This document shows positions 10,726 through 21,585 of a stretch of DNA of 64,000 nucleotides, piece after piece. A program made the position numbers and the translations under genes. The notes under the pieces were generated by a model. It was not told where the DNA came from. It worked only from the letters and a program-made list of their open reading frames with translations, and searched no databases. This DNA is from Cylindrodendrum hubeiense. Lineage: Eukaryota; Ascomycota; Sordariomycetes; Hypocreales; Nectriaceae. The stretch covers positions 1-64,000 of the forward strand of contig JAANBB010000175.1 in NCBI GenBank assembly GCA_014621425.1. Direction: 5' to 3'. Each line of letters starts with the position of its first letter. The stretch's first letter is position 1.

Positions 10726-12235
10726 CTAAACCAGTCCAAGGACGAGCAGGACGGTGCTGACGCTGAGCGACGCAAATACTAGGTTGCTCCGGGCCATGCT
10801 CGCGGCGTCCTCGCTCTCCTCGGCCTTGGTTTCGGTGGCAGTGGGTGCGGACGTGCTGGTGGGTGTGCTCTTGACCTTGACCTCGGTCGGGTTCCAGGCG
10901 GTGGTGCGGATGACCTTGATATCGTCTCCCTTTAGAGGCACGGGAGCATCGTCAATGAGAAGACCCTGGATGGCCTCGAGGGCGCACATCTGCTGTCCGA
11001 GACCCGTGTTGCCGTCGTAGGCACCGGTGTACCAGCGCTGTCCGCACGTTCGGCCGGTCTCGCCACCGGTGCAAGCCTTGGCGGCACCCTCAGCAGAAGG
11101 ATGCATGAGGACGTCGATTTTGTCGCGGAGCGAAGATACAAGCTGGGTGGACTGGTACATGAAGCGGGCCAAGTAGCCCTTGAAGGTCGACATGTCGACG
11201 CTGCAACGGTTGACCTTTTCGCAAGCGGCCTCATACATGACATTGGTCGAGTTTTCAAACGGAGAGAAGAACCAGCCGGCGCCATCGAAGAGACTCTCAG
11301 CGCGTGTCGCCCACTCAGCCTTTCCGGTGTGGTTGGCCATGACGGCGGCGCCGTAGAGGTAGATGCCGCTGGTGTAGGTGAACGAGTACTTGTTGATTTC
11401 GGAGCAGTTGTCGCTGGAGCCGGCTCCGTCGTAGATGTGGTAGTTGTCGGGATCGACGAATCCAATGTCATAAGACCAGTCCCAGACCTTCTCCGCCCAC
11501 TCCAGATAGGTGTCGTTGCCAGTTGCGCGCGCAAGTCGAGCGGCGAGTTGGAAGAAGCCGCCGTTGCTAACGGAGTTCTTGTAATCCAATCCGTTCGGGT
11601 TGGAAGCGTAGATTTGCCAGCGTACTCCTCCCGCACATGAAGCTGTATCCCATCTACCGACGAGTTCGTTGAAGACGTTGACTCCGATATCGAGCCAGGA
11701 TGGGAGGTCCTTGTTGGGTTGGGGAAAGTTGCGCTCGGCGGCGGAGAGGACGGCGGAGCCCCAGAAAAAAAGATCGTCGTTTCCCTCCTCATCGGCGTGT
11801 TCGGCAGGCATGTAATCTTCGCCAGTGCCTAGGTTGGTTGGAGCTAGGAGGGCCTCGATGATCACGTCGTTGTAGCTGGGGTCGTTGGTGAGGTGGTAGT
11901 AGTCCAGCATGGCTCCCCAGAGCGCGCCTGCAACCCACCAGTAGTAGGGGTCTTGGAGGTCACCGAGATCCTGGTAAAGTCAGCGGTGAACTTTGGGAGG
12001 AGAAATAAAACTGCCATACCTTGGGAACATCGGAGGTGTTGCCGCTGTAGTAGGACATGGTGTCGTATGCCAAGCTAGCTGCGACATCGCGAATGGAGTC
12101 TTTGGCCGGGTGTGAGTCTGGGCATTATCACAACGATAAGGACGGCTACTCACCAGAGTCGGAAATGTTCAGGCTTGATGGTAGTGTTTTAGTGGCAGCA
12201 GCTGAGGCCGCGGCGACTATGGGTAGCCACTTCAT
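10726..12235 (-). CDS. GH76 GPI-anchored alpha-1,6-mannanase/transglycosidase (DFG5/DCW1 type)
   Basis: The predicted protein has 468 residues from three exons: 12235-12154, 12099-12020 and 11970-10726 (minus strand). It has a signal peptide (MKWLPIVAAASAAA). The GH76 domain carries the paired catalytic aspartates in EGNDDLFFWG (about residues 119-120), plus YYWWVAGALWGAMLDYYH, CAGGVRWQIY and YTSGIYLYGAAV. A Thr/Ser-rich stalk follows, with a C-terminal hydrophobic tail typical of GPI attachment. Family members act at the plasma membrane and wall and help to link GPI mannoproteins to wall glucan. The first exon joins as NISDS-DSIRDVAAS, which is conserved in the family. The upstream intergenic region is unusually long. 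Confidence 0.92.
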
Positions 12236-15200
12236 CGTGTTGATCAGGTGTCGAATTGGTTGCGAAGATGTCTCGGTCGTTGTCGCACTGCGACGGGAGG
12301 CTCAAGATGCCAACCAGGAAGGCGCGTGTGAGAGGGTGTGGATCGCAGTAGGCGATGCGTGTAAATCGAGTCGCAGAAAGTGAGTGAATGAAGGATTTAA
12401 TCGAAGACAGATGTGGCCGGTGATGGTGATGAGGTGAGTGACGGAAGGTGAGTCGCGAGGTGTATGTACGGATGCGGTCAGAGGGAGAGAAGGTTATTCA
12501 CGACGACAGAACCCGGCGGGATAATGAGAGCATATAAGAAAGAAATAGAGACAATGGACCGTGCCAATGTCAGACGGAAGCGAAAGGCTTAGCAAGGTAC
12601 GAAAAAGTAAAGCAAAGAGGGTCCGGGGTCTGGGTCCGCGCCAGATAACAGAAAGAATGAATACGAGGCGACTGGCTCGTGAAGGGGAAATAAGCTGAGT
12701 TCGACGACAAGACGGCAGTGGCCCGAGGGTGCGCTGGCGCTGGGCTATTAATATCAGGCATCACTCCGTCGCCTTGGCCCGAATCGGACATAGTCGAGGA
12801 CATGGAGCTGAAGGGAGGCAGCCTTGTGGGCGTGAATCCATGAATGAAGGACCATGAGGGAAGGCTTTTTGGCAGACGCAACGCCCAGGCACAAGGCGCA
12901 GAACCAGGAACAAGCGTGCTCCCCGCATTGCATGAGCTGGAGGATTGAGGGGTGTGGACTCCAACTCTCCAACTCTCCAACGACTGGTCCAGCGACTGGT
13001 CCGGCGACTGGCTGTGTGCTCACCTTGACGACCCCTGAAACCCATTCCCCAGCCAGGCCCACGATCCATCGCCGTCGTCCAACGAATGCTTCGAAACGAG
13101 CCCTTGGTCTCCCGCCCAGTGTTTCGTCTGGCCGCGCGCCAACAAACAAAAAACGAAAACAGAAGCCGCCACTGTCAATCATCAATCCTCGATCCCCGGC
13201 CATCACACCGACTAGCGAGCAGCCCGCGAGAAAGCGCCTGAGCGCCTCGCGCCTTGAGCTGCGACTAGAGCACACTAACAAACAACCCAGCGCCCAGAGG
13301 CCTTGGAGCGAACAGTCGACTCACTCGAAGGGACAGCCGGTCCAGGGATCCCAGGTCCCCAGCCCGCCGGCCCACCGCCCAGGCTGTTAGTCTCTAGGGC
13401 TGGAGCAGAAAGGTGCCAGGTAGAGTGAGGGCCGTATCGCTTTGATCGCGGCGGATGCGCCTTGTCACTGGCTGCCGGGGTCCAGCATGAGCCCCATCTG
13501 AAGGCGTCAAGTCGGAATCCTTGGAGGCTTGGACGAGAGCCCAGGATGCCCGCCCGTCCGCGATTGCACTACGTACCCAGTTTTACCCACCGCAGTCAAT
13601 TCCTTGCAGCTCTCACGGTTGGATGGCAGCTCCCCATTTTTGCGTGGTAACACACAACTCACAGCCGCTGCGGGACGGAAGGGATGAAACATGAAACCTG
13701 CCGCAGGTTGGTTGATCATCCCAGGGGCGTAGCGCAAAAAGGGGGCGTTGTTCCAAATCCTCCGTCTGGGCTTGATGGTCTCCCACCTTGGGCGTTGCCG
13801 TGCTTCCCCTTTCGGACCTGTGCCTTTTTGGGTCGCGTCTTGACCTGGAGGGTGTGATGCAAACCTGTCTCGACATAGAGAAGTGTCCGCTGAGTCAGAC
13901 ACGTGGAAATGGCGGCCGCTTCAACGGGCCAGAGCTGTCAAAGCATTGGTGGGCCATACGAGAGAACTGAGCTCACAGCAGCAGCAGCGGCTTGGCTGCC
14001 ACGAACAGGTTCTAGACCCTTGGACTGCCCTGTGCCGAAGTCCCCGGTCCCCAGTCCCCGGTATCCAGTGACATCAAGCGCGCCGCCAGGGATGCTTGCT
14101 GCTTACCAGACTACTAACGGCTTCAAGGAAGACGTGACGGGGCCTTGCTGTCAGCAAACACCAGACCTGTGAGGGGGAGCAAAAGCCGAGAATAAGAGTC
14201 CGAGTCCGCAATAAGGGAGGGAAGAGGAAAAAAAGTAAAATGGGCCAGTGACAGCTAAGAAAGAACGCATACCTCCCTACATGGACGAGTTGGCATGACC
14301 AGTTTGTCTTGTCGACGCCCCCACGTACATATCTCGACCAAACATCATCCTCGCTACTCCCGTATTGTCCCCAGCAACAACGACGCCTCTTCGCTCTAGC
14401 TCCGTATGCGGATTTCGGATGGGCTGCAACTTTTTCGGCTGCCTTCGTATCTCTCGAGCCGAGCTGAACAACATCTCTTAGTTAGCCCACCGCCAAGACT
14501 GCCCGTTTCTCCCTCGCATCACTCGTATAGAGTGCGCTTTGCCTCAAAGTCACATTCTGCATCCGCCTTCGTTGGGCCATGCATGCACTCTGCTTCCCAC
14601 GTTGACCGCCCTCTCGCATGTACACGGCGGCGCCTCATTGGCTTTGCGTCGCTCACTTCTCAATTGAGTTTGGGTTCTCTGCACACGAGATGCATGCGTC
14701 AATAAGTCAACGCGACTTTCTCCATTGGGCGGGCCAGCAGATGCGCAAGTTCGTTCCCGCGTCACCTGCTAGACTGGATGATTCGTGATGCATGTAGGCT
14801 GCCGATATTGCCGACTAGTTGCATGTCATCGCCGCATGCTTCGCTTTGCAGCTCATGATAGCGATATTCAGGCTCTATATTGTTGATAAGTAGATATGAC
14901 CATATCTCTTTCTCAGTGCATCAGTATTCGCGCAACCATACATGTTTGACAGTCTCCATGACCATTGAGTTTCTCTCAGATATTCATCATGACCAACTGG
15001 CGAACCACGAAACGATCGTACTTAAATACTATTATAAGCATACTAAGATAAATAAGGATTTAGCCCTTTATTCTTTAGTATTATATAACGAGTAGGCAAT
15101 AACGTTGCGCCAACAGTTATTTTCAGTTCTCAAACTGGTCATCGTAGCCGCACCTAAGAAGTGTGGTAGCCTAGTCAAGAGATCCTAGTCCAAGAGCGGT

Positions 15201-15661
15201 TCCGAACACAGAAACTGGCAAAGACATGTCTTGATCTTGAACGACCCAAATTAAGCCGTATCGTGGTTCCATCAGTTTACCATTTAGCGCATTGCGCGTC
15301 ATCTACCCCCATTCCCACGCCCATGCCTATGCTGTGTCTAAAAACGCCATGAAAATGCTACCCATCCGAGTGATTCCAACACCAACAAGAATACGACAAA
15401 ACTTAGACTTCAACTAGAGGCTGATTGGAGGCATGATTTCTTTACCCGAGTAAATGGTAAGAAAAAAGCCATCTGCGTTTCATCCCGCCGTTCATTTCCC
15501 TCCCGTGGCGCGCAACTTGTCGCACAAATCTCCCCGAAAAAGAAAATAGCTTCTTGGTTCCTTGAAGCTCCCTTACTCCCAGTAACTCTTACATCCCGTG
15601 GTATCTCGAGTCCCGAAATGAACTCGCTTCGTATGCTTTCCCTCCGGCCGTTTTCGTGTTG
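12236..15661. other. long intergenic region, no supported gene
   Basis: The region is GC-rich to about 14.2 kb and AT-rich at 14.8-15.5 kb. Open frames on both strands (for example 12754-13281 minus and 12854-13390 plus) overlap each other, have no family similarity and look like chance frames in GC-rich DNA. It contains the promoter of the GH76 gene at its left end and the 3' region of the next minus-strand gene at its right end. Confidence 0.5.
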
Positions 15662-16464
15662 TCAAAATAGGAGCGTGACCAAGATGGCACTCCCCACTGC
15701 GCCGAGGACCGCGCTTCTCCCGTTGATTCGTAAACTTGTGCCAGCAGCTTCATCTCCGGTTGATAAGGGTATTTCCACGTATCCAGATCCTGTCGTAGGT
15801 GTCGACATGGCCGTCGCCTTGATATCCCACGAGTCATCAGTCTCCTTGGGCATCTCAGCCATGGTCAAAACGCCCCATTCCACCTCGGTTCCGGAGAAGG
15901 TCGATGTCCACGTCACTTCGGTCGGACCTGTATATAGGCCGTTGGTGTATCCGTCTTTGTAGCTTGAGTACCCTGAACATGTTGCTCTGGTCGTCCCATC
16001 GAGTGTACATTCGAGGTTGGCGATACTTCACAAGGTGTTAGCAACCGGGATTTAAACCCTTCCGTACAGCCACGACTCACTATGTAGATGTGTAGGTTCC
16101 GTGAAATTCGACCGTATCAGGCCCTTCAACTAATACATAGGGGAACTCGAGTGATATATCGCACTCAGGTGGGTTGTCGTCGGGACAGAAAATGGTATAA
16201 GTGGTTTGCTGGATGTGGGGGTTCTGATGAGCAAGTCCGGTTAGCGCCATGCACCCAACTGCAAGGAAGGGAGAGGTTGGAATGGCCTACGCTCGCAACA
16301 ACGCTGCCTCGCACCAGAGACCATGCTTCCTGATTGTAATAAGGAAGGAAGATGGGCGCAGTGGTGACGGCATCGTCGTCGTCGGCGGACACAACCGCAC
16401 ACAGAGCTAGCAGGGCCAGCAGCGGCAGCGGGAAGCGCAAGTAGAACATGGACGGGGTTCGCAT
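15662..16464 (-). CDS. secreted four-cysteine, GPI-type protein (family member A)
   Basis: The function is unknown. The predicted protein has 226 residues from three exons: 16464-16291, 16223-16081 and 16025-15662 (minus strand). It has a signal peptide ending near VVSA. An IFLPYYNQEAW block follows, then two cysteine pairs (CPDDNPPEC and CTLDGTTRATC) with VLVEGPDTVEF between them. The C-terminal part is Ser/Thr/Gly-rich with a hydrophobic end (GAVGSAILVTLLF) consistent with a GPI anchor or membrane tail. It is clearly related to the plus-strand gene at 18969-19790. The pairs have nearly the same spacing, and the second intron here sits at the same place and phase, splitting a TA|T tyrosine codon just before the second pair. 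The first intron, after VVAS, is absent from the relative. Confidence 0.78.
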
Positions 16465-18968
16465 GCGTTAGGGCGAACGGGTCGTGCCGAACGGCCGATC
16501 AGAAAACCGCGGGCACCAGCAGGATGGAATCACGGGGTAATTCGTGTCTGGGGGTTATCGTTCAGACAGGGGGTGACCACGCGCCCAGAAGGTGGGAATG
16601 GGATCAGGATCGAGAGGTGCTCGGGAGATGATGGTGTGCGACATGACCCAACGGCAGAACCAAGCGACGGCCAAGACAGAGCGGCGAGGATCCAAGGGCG
16701 AAGACACGAGCTTATGAGCTTTGTTTCTCTAATTTAATGGCTGTCGATTCGGAAAATGGGGGGAGTACCAAGCCCGGATTGATCGTGCCGTGCACCGTGG
16801 GCGACGCAATGCCAAGGTCTGGGCGACTTTTCTGGCCGTCAACGTTCGTCGTCTGGTTCGCGCCTTTGACCAGGACGGGACAGGACAGGTAAATAGGCGG
16901 ACCGGGCCAAGCTGGCTCGCATCGGGTGAGAAGACGCCAAGCCCTGGCTGGGCCGTGAAGCGTGTACGGAGGATTACCCCCGAATGCCAAGACCCAGAGC
17001 AATAGCCAAGAATGGCGCCAGTTCCTTGGGGGTTTGGTGACTGTAAAGCATGGGCGGAGTATGTGCTATAGCGGTTCGCAATCAACAACAAAAAGTAAAA
17101 AGACGGACACAACCCTTTCTTCGGGTTACGCTTTGGCCTTGGCTCTTGGCTCGTCTCTTGGCTCGTCACTTGGCTCGTCTCATTGCGCCCGCTGAAAGAC
17201 CCCCTTGCTTCCAACATCACACGGTCATTCATGCCCAGGATATTCTAAAACCTCGGTCTCCCAGCTCTTGAAACTCCCACATCCGTTCTTGCTGAAATTT
17301 GTGATCCGTTACATGCTGGCGGGTCGCGAACTTTGAGAACACTACGGAGCACGGAGGAGGGAATAGGGCCGACGAACTCCGGGCCCACTGCAAATGTCCA
17401 ATCCCAATCCCCCGAAAGAAGCTCTTACTATTTATTCCTTTTTAATCTTGAGTGCCCCAAAAGCCACTCGCTAGCCCGATCTCTCATTGTTCAACTTAAT
17501 CGATGCCAATGTGAATGGGCATTTCGCAGTATGTGGTCCCGCGCACTTGCCAAGCGCACTATGGCACCGATCCGTTCCAAATTTCTTGGCACGCGCAATG
17601 GCTCATCACGCTCTGTCGTCACCACATGATCCAAAAGGCGCTCTCCTCTTGGCCGACGGGTGTTCCTTGATGGGTTGAGGTTGTCAGCACGTGCAGCTGC
17701 TTGAGCTCAAGTGCCAGGTGACTGCCCAGGGTTGCAATGGTCCAGTCTCCGTGTGTCTAATCAAACGAACCCTGCCATCTCGCAGATGAGCTCTGCAGCT
17801 TTGATTATGACTCAAGTCGGCTGGATGCCACACAGCATATGCTGAGCAGTGGAAATTCAGTGAAGATCAGTGATGGCTTGGGCCCGTCCTCTGTGGTTCT
17901 CACGGCATCTTATTACAATTCTTTGTGGCAGCGTGATAGACGACGAGAAAGCACAGGCCAGCTGCTTGAACATTCAATCTCGCCGCTCGTACGATCCCCA
18001 CATGGGATTGGCTCCTGCAGCCATCGACAATGGGTCTGTAATTCCTTTCCGCAGACTTGTCCTGCACCCGAGACTGAAACGATTCGCTGTAGTGGCCTGG
18101 AATACGCCTCCTATCCGACTTCCCGGGACGCCATAGCCGTCTCGTCCAGCCTCAACCCTGTCTTTACTATTAACTACTGCATAGTGTGTACTCCGTATGC
18201 ATAGTAGAGTCTATCAACAAGCCTCTCTCCTCACACTGCTCTGAATATCCCGTTAAGCGTCGTTCATACGTCATAGAACCAACAGACTAAGGTAGTGCGT
18301 CAACTTCGTGCCGCCGCCACACCCGCAGCCATCACCAAGCCTTCTTACCCCAGCATCCTGACTCCTGACGCCGCGCCCGCATCTTTACTATGTAGTAGGT
18401 ACAAGTTCATCCAGCGTCGCATTGCATCCCCATGATTCCGCCCTGAAAACTCCCCCCCGAATCTCGCCTCCAGCCCTGTGTCCCGACCCCTCTGTGAGGC
18501 GAGCGGCAAGCCGCCCCGTAGCGCTAAGCATTTAGCCTGCTCCAGTAATAAAAGGGTTTCCCCTGATGAGATGCTGCCCTGCGCGCGAGACTACTCAGGT
18601 GGCCGTCCCGGACCAATGTCCAATCGGCCGGTCCAGGCGGCATCTCGCGCGGTTGCCACTCGCCCAGGGACCCATTTCCTCGTTAAACCCGACAGACGAT
18701 GTGACTGAATTTTGCACTTGTCCCTCTCGGGAACGATGCAAGGGGAACGTCTCATTATAGCATCGTCATTATAGAGTAGCGCCGATTTCTGTGCATTAGA
18801 AATCGTTCAAATAGGAAGCCCAGCCCGCATCGCACTTGAATCCTCTGTTCCATTCCGTCGTCGATCTTCCTGCGCCAGTCACTCGTTTTTGCTCAACGCA
18901 TCGCCAACGCCCTCGCCGACCCAACACACTCGTTTTCACGACAACAATCACACTCTAGACAATCCAAA
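16465..18968. other. intergenic region between two divergent related genes
   Basis: Promoter DNA for both secreted-protein genes lies here. A short (GGCTCGTC..TTGGCTCG)-type repeat occurs at about 17140-17180, and a CT-rich leader precedes 18969. The open frames have no recognisable similarity. Confidence 0.5.
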
Positions 18969-19790
18969 ATGGCCCGCTCTCTCACCCTCCTCGCCCTTAC
19001 CGGCGCCGCTGCCGTTGTCGCGCAGTCCACCACTGTCGACGTGTTCTTGCCCATGTGGGATTCGCAGAAGCTCGATGCTTCTATTGTCGCTGCCGACGCT
19101 ACAAAGACGACCTTTGCCATCAACTGCCCACCCGGCGCCGACGATAACGACTGCGGCATGACCGAGGCTCAGACCATCATCTACGGCCCCTCGACCTTTT
19201 CCATGACATACGCCTACTCCAACACCGATTACGGTTCATAGTACGTGCCCCAAATATACCCCGGGATGCCGACTTTCACCTATTGCGTGCAAGGACGGGC
19301 ACCCAACAAAGAAAACATCCGCTGACAGGAACACTCTAGCACTGAGGATATCGCGTGTGTCTTCCAGCCCAAGAAGGATATCATGACTTGCATCGTGAGC
19401 GTCTCGCAGGATATGGATGGCTCGACCTTCGACTCGTCCACCTCGGCTTCGACCTCCGGCTATCTCGACATGCTGGTTCCCGTCACCGTCACCGCTGGCG
19501 CTAACAAGCTCAGCGGCGACAGCGAGACCACTGCCGCCGTTCCTGCCTCCACCACTGGCTCTACCGATGCCACTGCGACTGGGTCCGCCTCTGAGTCCGC
19601 CTCTGAGTCTGCCTCTGCCTCCGGCTCCGCTTCAGGCTCCGCTTCAGGCTCGGCGTCCGGCTCGGCGTCCGGCTCCGACTCGGCTGCGTCCACCCCTACC
19701 GCCTCTGATAACGCTGCCGGTGCTATGATCACCCAGAACGCCGTCCTGGCTGGTGCTGCTGTCCTGGTTGGTGGTGCTCTGCTGCTATAA
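18969..19790 (+). CDS. secreted four-cysteine, Ser/Ala-rich GPI-type protein (family member B)
   Basis: The function is unknown. The predicted protein has 240 residues from two exons, 18969-19240 and 19340-19790. The signal peptide is MARSLTLLALTGAAAVVAQ. A VDVFLPMWDSQKLDASIV block follows, then cysteine pairs CPPGADDNDC and CVFQPKKDIMTC with IIYGPSTFSM between them. A stalk of about 60 residues repeats Ser-Ala-Ser-Gly and Ser-Glu. The C-terminus is hydrophobic (AVLAGAAVLVGGALLL) and suits GPI attachment. The intron splits a TA|C tyrosine codon (DYGS-Y-TEDIAC), the same position and phase as in the gene at 15662-16464. Likely a cell-surface protein; the abundance of similar fungal proteins with this plan is from general knowledge. 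Confidence 0.82.
19600..19680 (+). repeat. coding minisatellite in the Ser-rich stalk
   Basis: A 12-bp unit close to TCCGGCTCGGCG or TCAGGCTCCGCT repeats about six times. It encodes Ser-Gly-Ser-Ala repeats inside the stalk of the secreted protein, so length changes in steps of four residues would be tolerated. Confidence 0.85.
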
Positions 19791-20836
19791 AGGGTTGTCG
19801 GATCAGCTTGATATTGTTGATAGAGATGTCCCGATGATTTGCATATATGTGACGCAGTAGCGCCTAATAGATGATTCCGGATCAGTCTGATTGCCTTCAT
19901 TAATGTGATGTGATAACTCCCAGTGACATGATGATATTGGCAAGCCTAGTTGATACGAGTATTGCTATTTGCACGGAGACGAAAATTCTTAAATCACGGT
20001 GATTTATTTATTTATTCAGCCCACACTATCCTACTTATTTAACCAAGTCAATATAACCTCTACACTTGTTGATGTAAGGGGAAACCACTTACACTGCATC
20101 CACTCATCTTTTGGGCATCGTGCGCTTGTCGCTCCCTCCTCTTGTTGCAGTGCTCAAGGGAAATTCTGGTATTGATAAATTACATTTCTCTATTATGAAT
20201 AAATAACACAATAGCCATCTCTTATTCCCTTATGTCTTTGTTCCTTTATTACCTAATTCCCTTACCTCTTTATGTCTTTATTCCCTCATTCCCTCATGTC
20301 TTTATTCCCTTATTTATTTACCCCTTTTTTTCATTGCTTGCGTTGCATGATATCTATTCTACACTCGGACGTGAAGCTGCGCAATCAAGGTGGTTCGGAC
20401 TATGACGTGACACATAACAGAGCACTCACCCATCAATCCGTCGATCAACAAACCATCCAAACGAAATGATAGAATGAATAGAACAAATATCTGCAAACCT
20501 CATTCGACTGGTTTATTACTTAGGTCTCAGTGTTAACCCGCTCGGAGCTCTGAAATCCTGTAGTCTCGGTGCCAATTCTCGCCATGTTTGAAAACGTGCC
20601 ATATCAAGCATTGTGCCTCTCGCATTGATTCAATGTCCAATAATACCTGGGGGGTAAAGCATTGTCCATTTTGAAGTGGGGCCACCCACACGTGGTACGT
20701 ACCCAGTGGCACGGACCCACTTAGCGCCACCCCACACAAAACTGGACACATACTCCATATATCCTTGCCACCCCATCCACCATGAGTTTCTGCGGCATTT
20801 AAAAGGAATTTGGAACCCATCAGTCATCAACTAAGA
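19791..20836. other. AT-rich intergenic with pyrimidine repeat
   Basis: At about 20217-20330 the plus strand is a T/C-rich imperfect repeat built on TTATTCCCTTATGTCTT. No frame has recognisable similarity. The rest is AT-rich DNA up to the tRNA-Pro gene. Confidence 0.55.
20217..20330. repeat. imperfect pyrimidine-rich repeat
   Basis: About five degenerate copies of TTTATTCCCTTATGTC and its variants form an almost pure C/T strand. It is non-coding. Confidence 0.65.
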
Positions 20837-20935
20837 GGCCTGGTGGTCTAGTGGTATGATTGGCGCTTCGGGAATTCATCCCAGTTCTCCCAGAGAAAAT
20901 GTGCCAGGTCCCGGGTTCAATCCCCGGCCAGGCCC
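20837..20935 (+). tRNA. tRNA-Pro (anticodon CGG) with intron
   Basis: The acceptor GGCCTGG pairs with CCAGGCC, with C as discriminator at 20935, as in eukaryotic tRNA-Pro. The anticodon stem GGCGC pairs with GTGCC. The loop begins TTCGGG, so the anticodon is CGG. About 27 nt interrupt the loop one base after the anticodon. The T arm CCGGG-TTCAATC-CCCGG is perfect. A T5 run (20939-20943) follows as Pol III terminator. Confidence 0.93.
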
Positions 20936-21585
20936 TTCTTTTTGGAGTGTTTTCTCATATATTGGCATCAGGGAAGCCTTCCCATTTTGCCACCGGGTGC
21001 CCCGGCTTAACTTTTTGACCGGGCTACTTAGGCAAGTAGGTAGAGACCTTCCTCAATCTTACATTGCCTCCTGGGAACTGTGGACGCGTCCTTGGATTGT
21101 TCCATCACCTCGGCTTGACCATGGGATTTCCTGTGGGTGAACTCACTTTTTGTTGAGCAAACCCAAATCATTGAGTAATGAACTTTAAAATCAAATACAC
21201 CAAGTGGCGAACGGATGAGAATTTAATTCATGGTGATGTGCGACAATTAGGTCACTATATAACATTGTCGAGATGTCAGCTGCGTCGCGAGCTTGAGAAA
21301 GTTGAGGAACAAGGTCTAACCAAAAATCCGTCCTGAAAAACAAAACCTGCTTTGTCATTGAGTTACCCTTAATACACAATATGGCCCGTATTATCTGAAG
21401 CCAAACCTCAGCGCTGGTCAGATCGATGTGAACATCCAGATTGGCAACTCGGCCGCGCACCTTCCTCAGGCGGCGACATGTGCACGCTACCCCACCACGT
21501 ATCCCGCGTGGGGGACCCAACCTTAATCCGACACACGCAACCTACCAACGACGTCGCCTCACATGCGCGAGAATGAACATATGCG
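20936..21585. other. intergenic, promoter side of the RBR ligase gene
   Basis: No supported gene is present. The short minus-strand frame at 21191-21520 lacks similarity to any family. Confidence 0.5.

Noticed and set aside
12754..13390. Overlapping long frames on both strands upstream of the GH76 gene
   Set aside because: They have no recognisable domain, and their composition follows the GC-rich DNA rather than codon use.
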